From the NCBI GenBank assembly GCA_963836735.1, contig CAWIKP010000029.1:174964-238963 (forward strand): DNA of 64,000 nt, given 5' to 3'. Shown here piece by piece: positions 26,227-37,755 of the stretch (its first letter is position 1; each line of letters opens with the position of its first letter). This DNA comes from JACCXG01 sp963836735 (GTDB taxonomy: Bacteria > Acidobacteriota > Vicinamibacteria > Vicinamibacterales > 2-12-FULL-66-21). Position numbers and translations under genes: made by a program. Under the pieces are notes generated by a model, which worked only from the letters and a program-made list of their open reading frames with translations, ran no database searches and was not told the origin of the DNA.

Positions 26227-27273
26227 TCACTGGAATCTGATTTCGCCGATCAGCGGAAAATGATCGGAGCCGTAGGCATCGTCCGCGCGCCGGAATTGGG
26301 CCGTCCATCCGGGGTCGAGACGGAAGAACAGATGGTCGAGCCGCAGCACGCCATGAAAGGTTGCGCGGCGATCGGAGACACGCGTCTGCGGAAACGCGGC
26401 AGCGGCCGTGCGATAGGCGGCGTCACGAAAGCCGAACCAGGTGTTCAGATCGCCGCCGAGCACCAGCGCCTTCTCCTCTGCCAGCGCGGAAACGAGACCT
26501 CGGGCCTGGCGCGTTCGTCCGAATTCACCGCCGGCAATCCAGAGACGTCTCGCACCCACCATGTTGTCGAGGTGCGCGGACACGACGCGGAGCCGCCATG
26601 AGGATCCGGTCCTCGTCGCGCCCGTGACGGTGGCCGCGACCGCCACCCGGCGCTGCCGTTCGAACGGCAGCTCGATCGCTCCCAGTTCACCGAGCGGCAT
26701 GCTGGAGAGGATGGCGTTGCCACGATCCTCGGCCGATGTCTGCGGACCGCCGTTGCGCATCGAGGGCACGTAGTACGCGTGGAGTCCGAGACGGCGCGCG
26801 ACGGTCTCGATCTCTTCGCGACTGCCGTCAGGCCGAAGGCTGCGAATGAGCGATGCGAAGCTGGCGGTGCCGGCGAGCTCGGTCGGCACTTCCGGACCGT
26901 CGCGGTAGGCCTCCTGGATCAAGAACACAACCGGCACGCCGGCCCCTGCCTGCCTGCGGACGTCGAGCACGAGCCGCTCGAAATCGCCGCCTCCGACGTG
27001 CATGTTCCAGTTGACGATGACGAGCCGATCGGCAGGCGCGGAGGCGACCGCCTCAGCCGCGACCACCACCGGTGGACCGACGCTCTGACTCCAGCTGTGC
27101 AGTGATGTGCGATCGGCGGTCAAGTCAGGTCCGAGCCATGCGACCGCCGGGACGGCCGCCCCGGCGCCTGCGACCTCGCCGCGGGTCATCGAGTGGCCGC
27201 CGGTACAGCCGGCGACCAGGCTCAGGCTCAACGCCAGGGCGCAGATCAACCCGGAACTCGACTTCGGCACCAT
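26227..27273 (-). CDS. Lipoprotein endonuclease/exonuclease/phosphatase (EEP) family
   Basis: The 348-residue product begins with a lipoprotein signal (ICALALSLSLVAGCTGG). The EEP fold follows: VIVNWNMHVGGGDFE (metal/Asn motif), FLIQEAYRDG (metal-binding Glu), GGDLNTWFG (Asp/Asn) and YGSDHFPLIGEI (terminal Asp-His pair). All catalytic residues of the DNase I-like superfamily are present. As a surface or periplasmic lipoprotein it may act on extracellular nucleic acid, phosphoinositides or sphingomyelin; the sequence does not decide. ATG at 27273 is used although the frame is open further upstream. Confidence 0.75.
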   Translation of the reverse strand: MVPKSSSGLICALALSLSLVAGCTGGHSMTRGEVAGAGAAVPAVAWLGPDLTADRTSLHSWSQSVGPPVVVAAEAVASAPADRLVIVNWNMHVGGGDFERLVLDVRRQAGAGVPVVFLIQEAYRDGPEVPTELAGTASFASLIRSLRPDGSREEIETVARRLGLHAYYVPSMRNGGPQTSAEDRGNAILSSMPLGELGAIELPFERQRRVAVAATVTGATRTGSSWRLRVVSAHLDNMVGARRLWIAGGEFGRTRQARGLVSALAEEKALVLGGDLNTWFGFRDAAYRTAAAAFPQTRVSDRRATFHGVLRLDHLFFRLDPGWTAQFRRADDAYGSDHFPLIGEIRFQ

Positions 27274-27430
27274 CAATCTATGAAGCGGGATACCACCCAG
27301 TGTAGCAGTCGCCTCACTCGAGCGCGAGCACAGCAGGTGTTTTGGCTGAGGCCGCTGGCGACTATTGTGCATCCAGACGGAAGTCGAGCACTGCCTCTGC
27401 CATTCCGAGAGGCTCTGAAAGAGATATTCG

Positions 27431-28606
27431 ATGAAGCACTCTCTCGTCGGCGCGCTGTCGGTGATGATCCTGCTGGGCGTGGAAACCCGCGCGCTGGCCC
27501 AGAGCACGGTCACCGACATCGTCAACTTCCTGGTCACCAACCAGTCGATTCCAACCGGCGATGCGGCCAGCGATCGCGCCGCGGCTGAGGCGGCGCGCGA
27601 CACGATTACCCGCGCGCTCCTCGTGAACCTGACCTCGATGCCGATCGCCACGTCTTCCAGCGGCTTCCTGTATCGCCTGAATCCGGAGCTCGGCACCGTC
27701 GAGCGCGCCACCCAGAGTTTCGGCGGCTTCTTCGTGGAGCGTGCCTTTTCCCCGGGCCACGGGCGCGCGACATTCGGGGTGTCGGCCTCATCTTCGAGCT
27801 TCGATCGGCTCGACAACGAGGATCTGCGCGACGGCAGCTTTCTCACGACCGCGAACCGCTTCCCGGATGAAGCCGCGCCGTTCGAAACGGAGACGCTGAC
27901 GCTGAAGGTCCGGAGCAGCACGATGACGGCCTATGCCAGCGTCGGCATCTCGGATCGTTTCGAGCTCGGCGCGGCCGTGCCTTTCGCCAGGCTGGAGCTC
28001 GAAGGGCAGCGCGTCAGCGTCTATCGAGGCCAGACATTTCTGCAGGCCAGTGGATCGGCGACGGCCTCTGGCGTCGCGGACGTCGCCCTCCGGGCGAAGT
28101 ACACGGTCCTCTCAGCGCACGAGGGTGGCGCCGCGATCGCGGGTGAGGTGCGTCTGCCGACGGGCAATACGGAGAACCTGCTGGGGGCCGGCGATCTGGG
28201 CTTTCGCATCTTCGGCATCGCGGCGCTGGAGCACGGGCCTTTGATGCTGTCGGGAAACGCCGGGATCGTCAGAGGCGGCGTGTCCGCCGAGTTCAACACC
28301 GGCATTGCGGCGGCTGTCGCCGTCCACCCGAGGCTCTCGCTCACGGGGGAGTTCCTGGCCCGGCGCATCGAGGAGTTGCAGCCGCTCGTCCGGATCTCCC
28401 AGCCGCATCCCACCCAGGCCGGCGTCGTGACGATCAGGCTGGGGGTCGACGAGACCGCCGGCGGCACCGTGGCTTCCGGCATCACCGGTTTCAAGTGGAA
28501 TCCAACGGGCACGCTGGTGATTGGCGCGAACATCCGGTGGGGCTTCACGACCGATGGCCTGACCGCGCCGGTGACACCGGCGGTGGGCATCGAGTACGGA
28601 TTCTAG
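27431..28606 (+). CDS. Outer-membrane beta-barrel protein, function unknown
   Basis: A signal peptide (LVGALSVMILLGVETRALAQ) is followed by 370 residues rich in alternating strands (RFELGAAVPFARLELEGQRV, ALRAKYTVLSAHEGGAAIAG). The protein ends in Phe (VGIEYGF), as outer-membrane barrels usually do. It resembles the 'transporter' or DUF3034-like barrels found in Acidobacteria and Proteobacteria, but no substrate can be named. It is divergent from the EEP gene and stands just before a palindromic element. Confidence 0.65.
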   Translation: MKHSLVGALSVMILLGVETRALAQSTVTDIVNFLVTNQSIPTGDAASDRAAAEAARDTITRALLVNLTSMPIATSSSGFLYRLNPELGTVERATQSFGGFFVERAFSPGHGRATFGVSASSSSFDRLDNEDLRDGSFLTTANRFPDEAAPFETETLTLKVRSSTMTAYASVGISDRFELGAAVPFARLELEGQRVSVYRGQTFLQASGSATASGVADVALRAKYTVLSAHEGGAAIAGEVRLPTGNTENLLGAGDLGFRIFGIAALEHGPLMLSGNAGIVRGGVSAEFNTGIAAAVAVHPRLSLTGEFLARRIEELQPLVRISQPHPTQAGVVTIRLGVDETAGGTVASGITGFKWNPTGTLVIGANIRWGFTTDGLTAPVTPAVGIEYGF

Positions 28607-28619
28607 GCGGGAGTCATAT

Positions 28620-28745
28620 CAACTCCCAACGGTCCAACGATCCAAGGGAAACCCTTCGAGACCGCGGGCTGACAAACGGCCAAGGCTTCCGCCCCGTTGT
28701 TCCAGCGGGTTTGGATCGTTGAAATCGTTGGACCGTTGGGAGTTG
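28620..28745. repeat. Palindromic tandem-unit element 2
   Basis: The left arm 28620-28645 (CAACTCCCAACGGTCCAACG and on) is matched perfectly by the right arm 28711-28745, except that the right arm carries one additional 9-nt unit GAAATCGTT. The core contains CTTCGAGACCGCGGG, matching CTTCGAACCGCGTGGG in element 1. It lies between convergent genes, 14 bases from each stop codon. Confidence 0.9.
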
Positions 28746-28760
28746 ACCTGGAACAAGAGC

Positions 28761-30159
28761 TTACCTGACCGTCGCGCGGGTGATGATCCAGTCGCTGCCC
28801 GTATTCCGGAGATCGAAGCGCCAGTGACGAGCGGCGGTCTGCGGGCCGGCGCCGACCTTCGGCTGCCATCGCGCCGAGCCCGTGCATTCGGCCTGCGCCG
28901 TCGCGCCGGTCAGACGCACATCACATCGCCCAAACGACACATTCTGTGACGACAGCGCCTGAAACGCGCTCGTCAACGCCCGGCGATCGACTCCCGGCCA
29001 GACCGCGCTGGCGGCGGCCGCGTCGAGCGGCACTGTACGCCGCCGCATACCTGTGGAGGACGGCTCTGACCTGGCTCTCGTCAGCCTGCGGAGACGACGC
29101 GGCTGGTGCGGATGGTGACGCGGCCGCCGTTGATGCGGGCGCCGGAGCAGGCGGCTCCGGGGGGGGCGTCAGGGTCACGGACGTTCCAGACAGTGCGACT
29201 CCGTCCGTCCCGGCAACCGCGCGCACGGCGCTGGACGCGGCGGCAATCGGCGCCGCAGGCGCGGGATCGGGAAGCGACGGAGACGGTTCGAGCGATGCCG
29301 GGACCGCGCGGCGCTCGGCCGGAGGCGCCGGCGGCAGTGTCGCAATACTCGGTGCGCTGCTCGGGGTCGAAGGGGTCTCCGCGCTTGGCACAGGTTCAGA
29401 ACGCGCGGGATCGACCAGCGGTGTGTTGACCACGTTGTCCCGGTCACCCGCCGTCGCGACCGGTGTCACGGGCGCGGGCTCTGATTCGCTCGTCGTGGCT
29501 GCCGTTACAGCAGTTTCCGCTATGTGTACGGCCGGCTCCGGCCCTGTCGATTGTGACGCCGGCGTGGCCTGGTCGTTGCCAGGCTTCGAGTCGAACACCA
29601 CCGCGGGATCGGCGCGCACCGTTGCCGTCTCGAAAGCCGGGTTCCGCGAGAACAGAAGCCACCCGGCCGCTCCGGAAATCGCGATGAGGAGCGCCGCCGC
29701 CGCAGGAAGCACCCGTCGCGGGCTCTCGGGGACTGCCAGGACTTCAATGTCCGGGACCGTCGTAGCAGGAACAGCCGCCGGGGCAATTGGTGTGTCAGGA
29801 ACGGTTGGGGTGAGGAGAACCGGGACTGGCGTGTCCGGGGTCCGGGCGTCGGGGGTCCGGAGGGCAGGCTCGCCGGGGTCCGATGTTCGGATTACCCCTG
29901 ACGAAGGTGCGATGGTGGCCGCCTCGCTCGCCGACCCAGCCGGTCGTGACTCGGCGGCCACGAGCCTCGCCCGCAACGGCTTGATGGCAGGCTCATGCGG
30001 ATCGAGCCGCTCGACTTCCTCGAGCGCCCCCCGGGCATCCTCGAAAACGCCAGCATCGATCGCCACCGCCGCGCGAAGGACGCATCGGTCGATGCGCCTG
30101 CGCCGCATGCGGATCTCGAAGCTCTGCCACTGCTCGGTCGCAGTGTGAGTCTCTAACAC
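28761..30159 (-). CDS. Single-TM protein with SnoaL-like C-terminal domain, one frameshift
   Basis: The N-terminal 90 residues form a TPR-like helical pair (AVAIDAGVFEDARGALEEVE) in the cytoplasm. A TM helix (AAALLIAISGAAGWLLF) is followed by a long Pro/Ala/Thr linker and a C-terminal SnoaL/DUF4440-like domain (RAVLHRYAAAYS, then DVRLTGATAQAECTGSARW and WIITRATVR). A surplus C near 29032 separates the linker frame from the last 88 residues. The layout is typical of acidobacterial proteins found near Ser/Thr kinases, which could be its partners. The GTG at 30159 is the likely start. Tandem CCGGAC-type units code for the RTPDARTPDTP stretch. Confidence 0.6.
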
Positions 30160-30212
30160 GCCCGCTTTTATGCAAGTTCCGGGCTCAGCCGCAGGCCGGA
30201 TCGGACCTTTCC

Positions 30213-30881
30213 TTATCCCTGGTCGTCGTCCAGATCGTCGTCTTTTGCGGAAGTTGCGACGTTGTCGACGTTGTCGGCATCTTTTGCGGAGGTCGCGACG
30301 TTGTCGACGTCGACATCGTCGTCCTGAGCGCGCCAGTCTTCGTCAGCGTCGTAGAGCCGGCCGACCGGACGCTCCTTGATGGGGCCGCGAGGGCCGCGGT
30401 CGCTGTCCTTGCGGGGCGGCTTCCGTTTGTTCTTGGGGGGCGCGTCAGGGCCGAAGTTGCGGCTGCGCGCCGGAGCCGTGCCACCGGCGGCGTCGGGCCG
30501 GGGCGCGAAACCGCTGGGACGCGGTGGACCAGCGAATCCTCCCGGCCGCGGACCGCCAGGACCTGACGGCGGGCCGCCTGGCCGCGGGCCGCTGAACCCG
30601 CCGGGTCGCGGTGGGCCCCCCGGGCCACGTTCCTCGCGCGGCCGCGCTTCGCTGACCGCCAGCGGCCGGCCCTTGAAAGGTTGCTGATTGAACCGCCGAA
30701 TCGCTTCCTCGGCGACGTTGCGATCCGCGTAATCCACGAATGCGAAGCCTCGCGGCCGGCCCGTTTCGCGATCGACCGGCAACACGACCTGAGTAGGTGC
30801 TCCCACGCTCGAGAGGTGTTCCCGTAATTCCGCTTCGTTTGCGGCGTAAGGCAGATTCCCGATGAACAGACGGACTGACAC
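30213..30881 (-). CDS. RRM RNA-binding protein with Gly/Pro-rich and acidic tail
   Basis: The first 85 residues are an RRM with RNP2 LFIGNLPY and RNP1 RPRGFAFVDY, as in cyanobacterial and other bacterial Rbp proteins that bind U-rich RNA and respond to cold. An RGG/PGG-like low-complexity region follows (GPGGPPRPGGFSGPRPGGP). The tail has a basic PKNKRKPPRKD patch, and the acidic end carries a 14-residue motif (VDNVATSAKD) twice. GTG at 30881 has GAGGGGAG upstream and is the preferred start. The gene is divergent from uvrA. Confidence 0.8.
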   Translation of the reverse strand: MSVRLFIGNLPYAANEAELREHLSSVGAPTQVVLPVDRETGRPRGFAFVDYADRNVAEEAIRRFNQQPFKGRPLAVSEARPREERGPGGPPRPGGFSGPRPGGPPSGPGGPRPGGFAGPPRPSGFAPRPDAAGGTAPARSRNFGPDAPPKNKRKPPRKDSDRGPRGPIKERPVGRLYDADEDWRAQDDDVDVDNVATSAKDADNVDNVATSAKDDDLDDDQG

Positions 30882-31086
30882 AGCTCCCCTCGTGTGAGTG
30901 CCGGTCGGGTCTGGCGGGCAGTCCCCGTCGACCCCGACTCCGGCAAAGGTGCCCATCAAAATAGCACAACGGGCCTCTGGATCATTGCGACCCGCGCGGC
31001 AGGCAAGGTCGAGGTTGAAGGCGGCAGAACCGCTGCGCTACCATGAACAGTTCAGGAAATCCCCAAAAGGCCAGACAGTACGGACC

Positions 31087-34020
<2,934 letters not shown>

Positions 34021-34045
34021 GACCCGCCTTCAGCAGGTCAGCGAG

Positions 34046-35272
34046 ATGATCAGACGAGTCATGGTGACCGGCGTGCTGATCGCTGCCGCCGCCGCGGCGT
34101 CGGCCCAGCCCGCGCGTTTCGACGACGTGGTCCGAAGCTTGAGGAATCCCGATCCGAAAGCCCGCCTCAATGCGGTGCGGTTGCTGCGCGAGGCGAAGTA
34201 CCCCGAAGCGATCGTGCCGCTCGCACCGCTGGTCAACGATCCTGTCGATCAGATCCAGCTCGAAGCCATCGCCGCCGAGTTGTCCTTCTTCCTCGTCCAG
34301 GGCGTTCCCGAGCGCCGGAAGCTCGGATTCGTGGTCGAGGTCCGCAACCGCGGCACCGCCGCCGAAGCCTTCGAGCTCGGACCGCTGGCGGTCTGGCCGC
34401 GGCCCGCGCCTCCCGAGCTGGTGAACGCCCTGTTGAAGGCCGTGGACGACGAGAATCCCCGGGTTCGACTGGAAGCCATCTACGCGGCGGCGACGATTCC
34501 GAAGGGGCAGTTGTCGCTCGATGGCGAGGAGATGCTGATCAAGGCGCTCGATCACTACGATCCCCTGGTCAGGGCCGGCGCGGCGCGCTTTGCCGGCCGG
34601 GCCGGCATCAAGGCGGCCGCAGACGCGCTGATCAAGGCGGTCGCCGATTCGAACGCCGAAGTTCGCTACGCCTCGATGCGCGCGCTGGGCCTGATGCGCG
34701 AGGAGCGCGCGGCCGGGACGCTCGTGGAGCAGCTGAAGTTCTACCCGAAGGGCGAAGGGGCCTGGTCGGCGGTCGACGCCCTTGCACGCATCGCGCATCC
34801 CTCGAGCGCCGCGGTGTTCACCGAGCGGTTGACAGACAAGGATCCCTACATCCGCCGCGCGGCCGCCGAAGGCCTTGGCCGTCTCGGTCACACCGCCTCC
34901 ATCAGCGCGCTCGAGACCGGCGCGGGCAACGATCCGTCGGGCATGGCGCGCGCGGCGATGGCCTTCGCCCTGCAGAAGCTGGGACGCAACTATGTGCCGC
35001 GGCTCATCGAGTTCCTCGCCGACCGGGACAGGAAGGTGGTTCTCCAGGTCCAGGACTACCTGATCGAGCTCGGACCACCTGTCGAAAAGGATTTGCTGCC
35101 GAGCCTGCAGGAGCCCGAGGAAGCCCTGAGGGCCGCGGTTGCCGATGTGCTCGGCGCAATCGGTGGCGATGCGTCGCTCACCGCGCTCCAGGATCTGAAG
35201 GACAACAACAGGGATGTCGTCGATGCGGCGCATCGTGCGGTCGAGCGCATCAAGATCCGCCGCGCTCTATGA
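34046..35272 (+). CDS. Exported HEAT-repeat protein
   Basis: A signal peptide (VMVTGVLIAAAAAASAQ) precedes about nine HEAT/PBS lyase-like repeats, such as VRSLRNPDPKARLNAVRLL, AVADSNAEVRYASMRALGLM and YIRRAAAEGLGRLGHTASIS. Such solenoids act as binding scaffolds; the ligand here is unknown. The gene lies between uvrA and the glycosylase gene and overlaps the latter by 4 bases (ATGA), so it is expressed with them. Whether it has any role in repair is doubtful, because it appears to be exported. Confidence 0.8.
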   Translation: MIRRVMVTGVLIAAAAAASAQPARFDDVVRSLRNPDPKARLNAVRLLREAKYPEAIVPLAPLVNDPVDQIQLEAIAAELSFFLVQGVPERRKLGFVVEVRNRGTAAEAFELGPLAVWPRPAPPELVNALLKAVDDENPRVRLEAIYAAATIPKGQLSLDGEEMLIKALDHYDPLVRAGAARFAGRAGIKAAADALIKAVADSNAEVRYASMRALGLMREERAAGTLVEQLKFYPKGEGAWSAVDALARIAHPSSAAVFTERLTDKDPYIRRAAAEGLGRLGHTASISALETGAGNDPSGMARAAMAFALQKLGRNYVPRLIEFLADRDRKVVLQVQDYLIELGPPVEKDLLPSLQEPEEALRAAVADVLGAIGGDASLTALQDLKDNNRDVVDAAHRAVERIKIRRAL

Positions 35273-35904
35273 TCCTGCCGCGAGAGTTCTACGCGCGCCC
35301 CACCCTCGAGGTCGCCGCTGATCTGATCGGCAAGGTCCTCGTGCACGAGACCCCGCGCAGCACCACGTCCGGCATCATCGTCGAGACCGAGGCCTACATC
35401 GGCGAATCGGATCCGGCGTGCCATGCGGCCCCGGGACCAACCACGAGAAACGCGCCGCTGTACGGTCCGCCGGGGTTTGCTTACGTCTACCTGAATTACG
35501 GCATCCACTATCTGGTCAACGCGGTCACCGAACCCGAAGGATCGCCTGCGGCGGTGCTGATCCGCGCGCTCGAGCCGCAGGAGGGGCAGGCGCTGATGCG
35601 GCGGAGAAGGCGCGCCGCCCCGTCGGACCCGGCGTCGTCGCTCTGCCGTGGGCCGGGCAATCTCTCGCGTGCGCTGGGGATCTCACTGAAAGAGAACCGG
35701 ACCGATCTCACGCACTCCTCGCTTCGGATCGAGGATCGCGGGCTGCCGAGGCGTGAGGTCGTGTGGGGGCCACGGGTCGGGATCAGGGTTGGCGTCGAAC
35801 ATCACTGGCGGTGCTACGCCGCCGGGAGCGAGGCCGTGTCGATATTCAGGCAAGGGACTCGACGACGTCGCCTCCCAACCTCCAACTACCAACTCCCAAG
35901 GTGA
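35269..35904 (+). CDS. DNA-3-methyladenine glycosylase (AAG/MPG family)
   Basis: The product excises alkylated purines in base excision repair. It shows the AAG family landmarks: LPREFYARPTLEVAADLIGK, VETEAYIGESDPACHA with the catalytic Glu, GPPGFAYVYLNYGIHY, AVLIRALEP, and the substrate loop LCRGPGNLSRALGI. The family usually ends shortly after WRFY-like residues. Here the last nine or so residues (PTSNYQLPR) are coded by the left arm of a palindromic element, which also supplies the TGA. It is coupled to the HEAT gene by an ATGA overlap. Confidence 0.93.
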   Translation: MILPREFYARPTLEVAADLIGKVLVHETPRSTTSGIIVETEAYIGESDPACHAAPGPTTRNAPLYGPPGFAYVYLNYGIHYLVNAVTEPEGSPAAVLIRALEPQEGQALMRRRRRAAPSDPASSLCRGPGNLSRALGISLKENRTDLTHSSLRIEDRGLPRREVVWGPRVGIRVGVEHHWRCYAAGSEAVSIFRQGTRRRRLPTSNYQLPR

Positions 35905-36008
35905 AATGCTCGACCAACGGGGCGAAAGTCGATTCAACAGGCTAGTTGCCGCGACTTCCCCCCAGCTCTCCCGAAGGTCTCACCTTGGGAGTTGGAAGTT
36001 GGGAGTTG
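35876..36008. repeat. Palindromic tandem-unit element 3
   Basis: The 29-bp arms (35876-35904 and 35980-36008) match at 27 positions when reverse complemented, and are built of 7-nt units (GTTGGGA/GTTGGAA). The core contains GCGACTTCC, CCAG and CGAAGG, shared with element 1. It separates two convergent genes and covers the last codons of the glycosylase. Confidence 0.9.
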
Positions 36009-36015
36009 ATCTGAT

Positions 36016-37176
36016 TCAGACCCTAGTCCTCGCCCCTGCCGCCTGCTCGATCTTGATCTGAATGGTCCGTTGCCGCCCGTCGCGCAGGACGGTCAGCGTC
36101 GCGGTGCTGCCGATCTCAGCGTCCGCGAGCAGCCGGATGAACTGCGATGCGTCTTCAATCGCGGTGTTGTTGATGCTGACGATGATGTCGTACTGGCGGA
36201 GGCCCGCGGCGTAGGCATCCGAGGAGCGCACGATCCCGAGAATCAGCACGCCACGGGCGTCGGGCGCGCCGAGCTCGTTCGCGATCTGCGGGGTCATCGC
36301 CTGCAGCTGAATGCCGCGAATCGTGCCGCGCCGGACGCCGCCGTACTTGATGATGTCGTCCATCACGTGGCGCGCGAGGTTGCTGGGCACCGCGAAGCCG
36401 ATTCCCTGGTATCCGCCCGACTCGCTGTAGATCGCCGTGTTGATGCCGACCAGTTCGCCGCGGGCGTTGATCAGCGCGCCGCCCGAGTTCCCGGGATTGA
36501 TCGCGGCGTCGGTCTGGATGAAGTCCTCATAGCCGGCGACGCGACCTTCGAGCCGGCGGTTGGTGGCGCTGACGATGCCAAGGGTGACGGTCTGATTGAG
36601 CTGGAACGGGTTGCCAATCGCCAGCACCCACTCCGCCACCCGCAGCTTGGACGAATCGCCCCAGCCGAGGACCGGGAGATTGGTGGCGTCGAGCTTCAGC
36701 ACCGCGATGTCGGTGAGCTCGTCGGTCCCGATCACCCGTGCACGCAGCTCGCGTTTGTCGGTCAGGCCGACCCGCACCTCGGCGCCCGCGCTGCCGACGA
36801 CGTGGTTGTTGGTCAGCACGTAGCCGTCAGCGGAAACGACCACACCGGAGCCGAGGCTCTGTTGCCGGCGCTCGCGGTACAGGTCGTCCTCGCGGAAGAA
36901 GAAGCGGAAGAACGGATCGTTCGTCAGCGGCGTGCGAACGACCTGGGTCGACGCAATGTTCGTGACACTGCTGATCGCGCGCTGCGCGATGTTGGTCAGG
37001 TCCGGCAGGCCGGCCGCCGGGGCCGGCGGTGCGGCGCTGCGGGCTGCCTGCGCCCCTCCAGCCGGCGCCGGGGCAGCGAGGCTCTCGTCCGCGGTACGCA
37101 TGCGGCCGGTGAGCACCAGTCCGGCCATGAGGCCGAGCGTCATCGACGTGACAACGAGGAACAGGCGTCTGAGCAT
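36016..37176 (-). CDS. HtrA/Deg-type serine protease with one PDZ domain
   Basis: The 386-residue protein has an N-terminal membrane anchor (VVTSMTLGLMAGLVL) and an Ala/Pro linker. The trypsin-like domain carries His125 (LTNNHVV), Asp156 (LTDIAVLKLD) and Ser231 (NPGNSGGAL). A single PDZ domain (GVLILGIVRSSDAYAAGLRQYDII) follows. This is the DegS-like layout: an inner-membrane-anchored periplasmic protease for misfolded proteins or stress signalling. The upstream hsp20 gene on the same strand is 15 bases away, so the two form a protein-quality operon. Confidence 0.92.
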   Translation of the reverse strand: MLRRLFLVVTSMTLGLMAGLVLTGRMRTADESLAAPAPAGGAQAARSAAPPAPAAGLPDLTNIAQRAISSVTNIASTQVVRTPLTNDPFFRFFFREDDLYRERRQQSLGSGVVVSADGYVLTNNHVVGSAGAEVRVGLTDKRELRARVIGTDELTDIAVLKLDATNLPVLGWGDSSKLRVAEWVLAIGNPFQLNQTVTLGIVSATNRRLEGRVAGYEDFIQTDAAINPGNSGGALINARGELVGINTAIYSESGGYQGIGFAVPSNLARHVMDDIIKYGGVRRGTIRGIQLQAMTPQIANELGAPDARGVLILGIVRSSDAYAAGLRQYDIIVSINNTAIEDASQFIRLLADAEIGSTATLTVLRDGRQRTIQIKIEQAAGARTRV

Positions 37177-37191
37177 GGCAGTGTCCTGAGG

Positions 37192-37611
37192 TCAGCGGAC
37201 TTCGATCTTACGGGGCGGCGGCGGTGGAACCTTTGGGATGGTGATGGTGAGCACGCCCTGAGCCAGATCCGCGGCGATGCGATCGCCGTCGATCTTCTCG
37301 GCGAACTCGAACATGCGCCTGAAGGTGCCGTGCCCGCGCTCGACCTGGTGATAATGAACCGCGTCGCCGGATGACGGCCGGGCTTCGCGACTGCCTTGAA
37401 TCGTCAGACGCGAATCCTCGACCGCGAGATCCACCTGCTCACGGGTCAGGCCTGGAAGCTCCGCCGTAACCACGTAGGCGTCACCAGTTTCGTAGACGTC
37501 GATGGGCGGCGCCCAGGAGTCCGACGGGTTGCGGGAGAGCCGCTCCAGCCGCTGCTGCCAGGCGCGAAGGTCACCGAGGGGATCGCAGACCACGGGGGGA
37601 TCGTACCTCAA
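37192..37611 (-). CDS. Hsp20/alpha-crystallin small heat shock protein
   Basis: The 139-residue product has the small heat shock layout. A short N-arm (DPLGDLRAWQQRLERLSR) is followed by an alpha-crystallin domain beginning PPIDVYETGDAYVVTAELPG and ending DLAQGVLTITIPK with the A-x-x-x-G-V-L motif. The C-tail is PPPPPRKIEV. It holds unfolding proteins as an ATP-independent chaperone. The frame starts at a TTG at 37611, right inside the left arm of a palindromic element; a GTG at 37593 is an alternative. It heads the operon with the HtrA protease. Confidence 0.88.
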   Translation of the reverse strand: MRYDPPVVCDPLGDLRAWQQRLERLSRNPSDSWAPPIDVYETGDAYVVTAELPGLTREQVDLAVEDSRLTIQGSREARPSSGDAVHYHQVERGHGTFRRMFEFAEKIDGDRIAADLAQGVLTITIPKVPPPPPRKIEVR

Positions 37612-37701
37612 TCGCGAATCGCGAGTCCTTCATCCTGGGTCCCTGAACCGAATCCCTGAGCCGGTCCCAGGGCCGGATGAGGGACTGGCGATTCGCGATT
37701 G
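37609..37701. repeat. Palindromic element between divergent hsp20 and efp
   Basis: CAATCGCGAATCGCGAGTCC (37609-37628) pairs with 37682-37701 at 19 of 20 positions, and the inner parts (CTTCATCCTGGG and CCCAGGGCCGGATGAG) continue the pairing. Units of about 7 bp (ATCGCGA) repeat in the arms. It is the only copy lying between divergent genes, so it may overlap their promoters. Confidence 0.8.
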
Positions 37702-37708
37702 CGCCGGG

Positions 37709-37714
37709 TAAAAT
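37709..37714 (+). promoter_or_regulatory. Possible -10 box of efp
   Basis: TAAAAT lies just after the right arm of the palindromic element and 41 bases before the efp start. The -35 position falls inside the arm and reads TGGCGA, which is weak. Confidence 0.3.
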
Positions 37715-37755
37715 CATGAGTTTGTGGGCCCACTCCAGGGACCTGTCAGGACACA

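Noticed and set aside
23706..26240. An 844-codon plus-strand frame across the kinase gene
   Set aside because: It lies entirely antisense to the kinase-AAA-TPR gene and has no recognisable domain; typical of high-GC coding DNA.
29820..29890. GTCCGG-type tandem units inside the TM/SnoaL gene considered as an inserted arm
   Set aside because: They lie in a Pro/Thr/Asp linker where such repeats arise by ordinary codon repetition, and there is no opposing arm.
36070..37374. A 434-codon plus-strand frame across htrA and hsp20
   Set aside because: Antisense to two well-supported genes; no family features.
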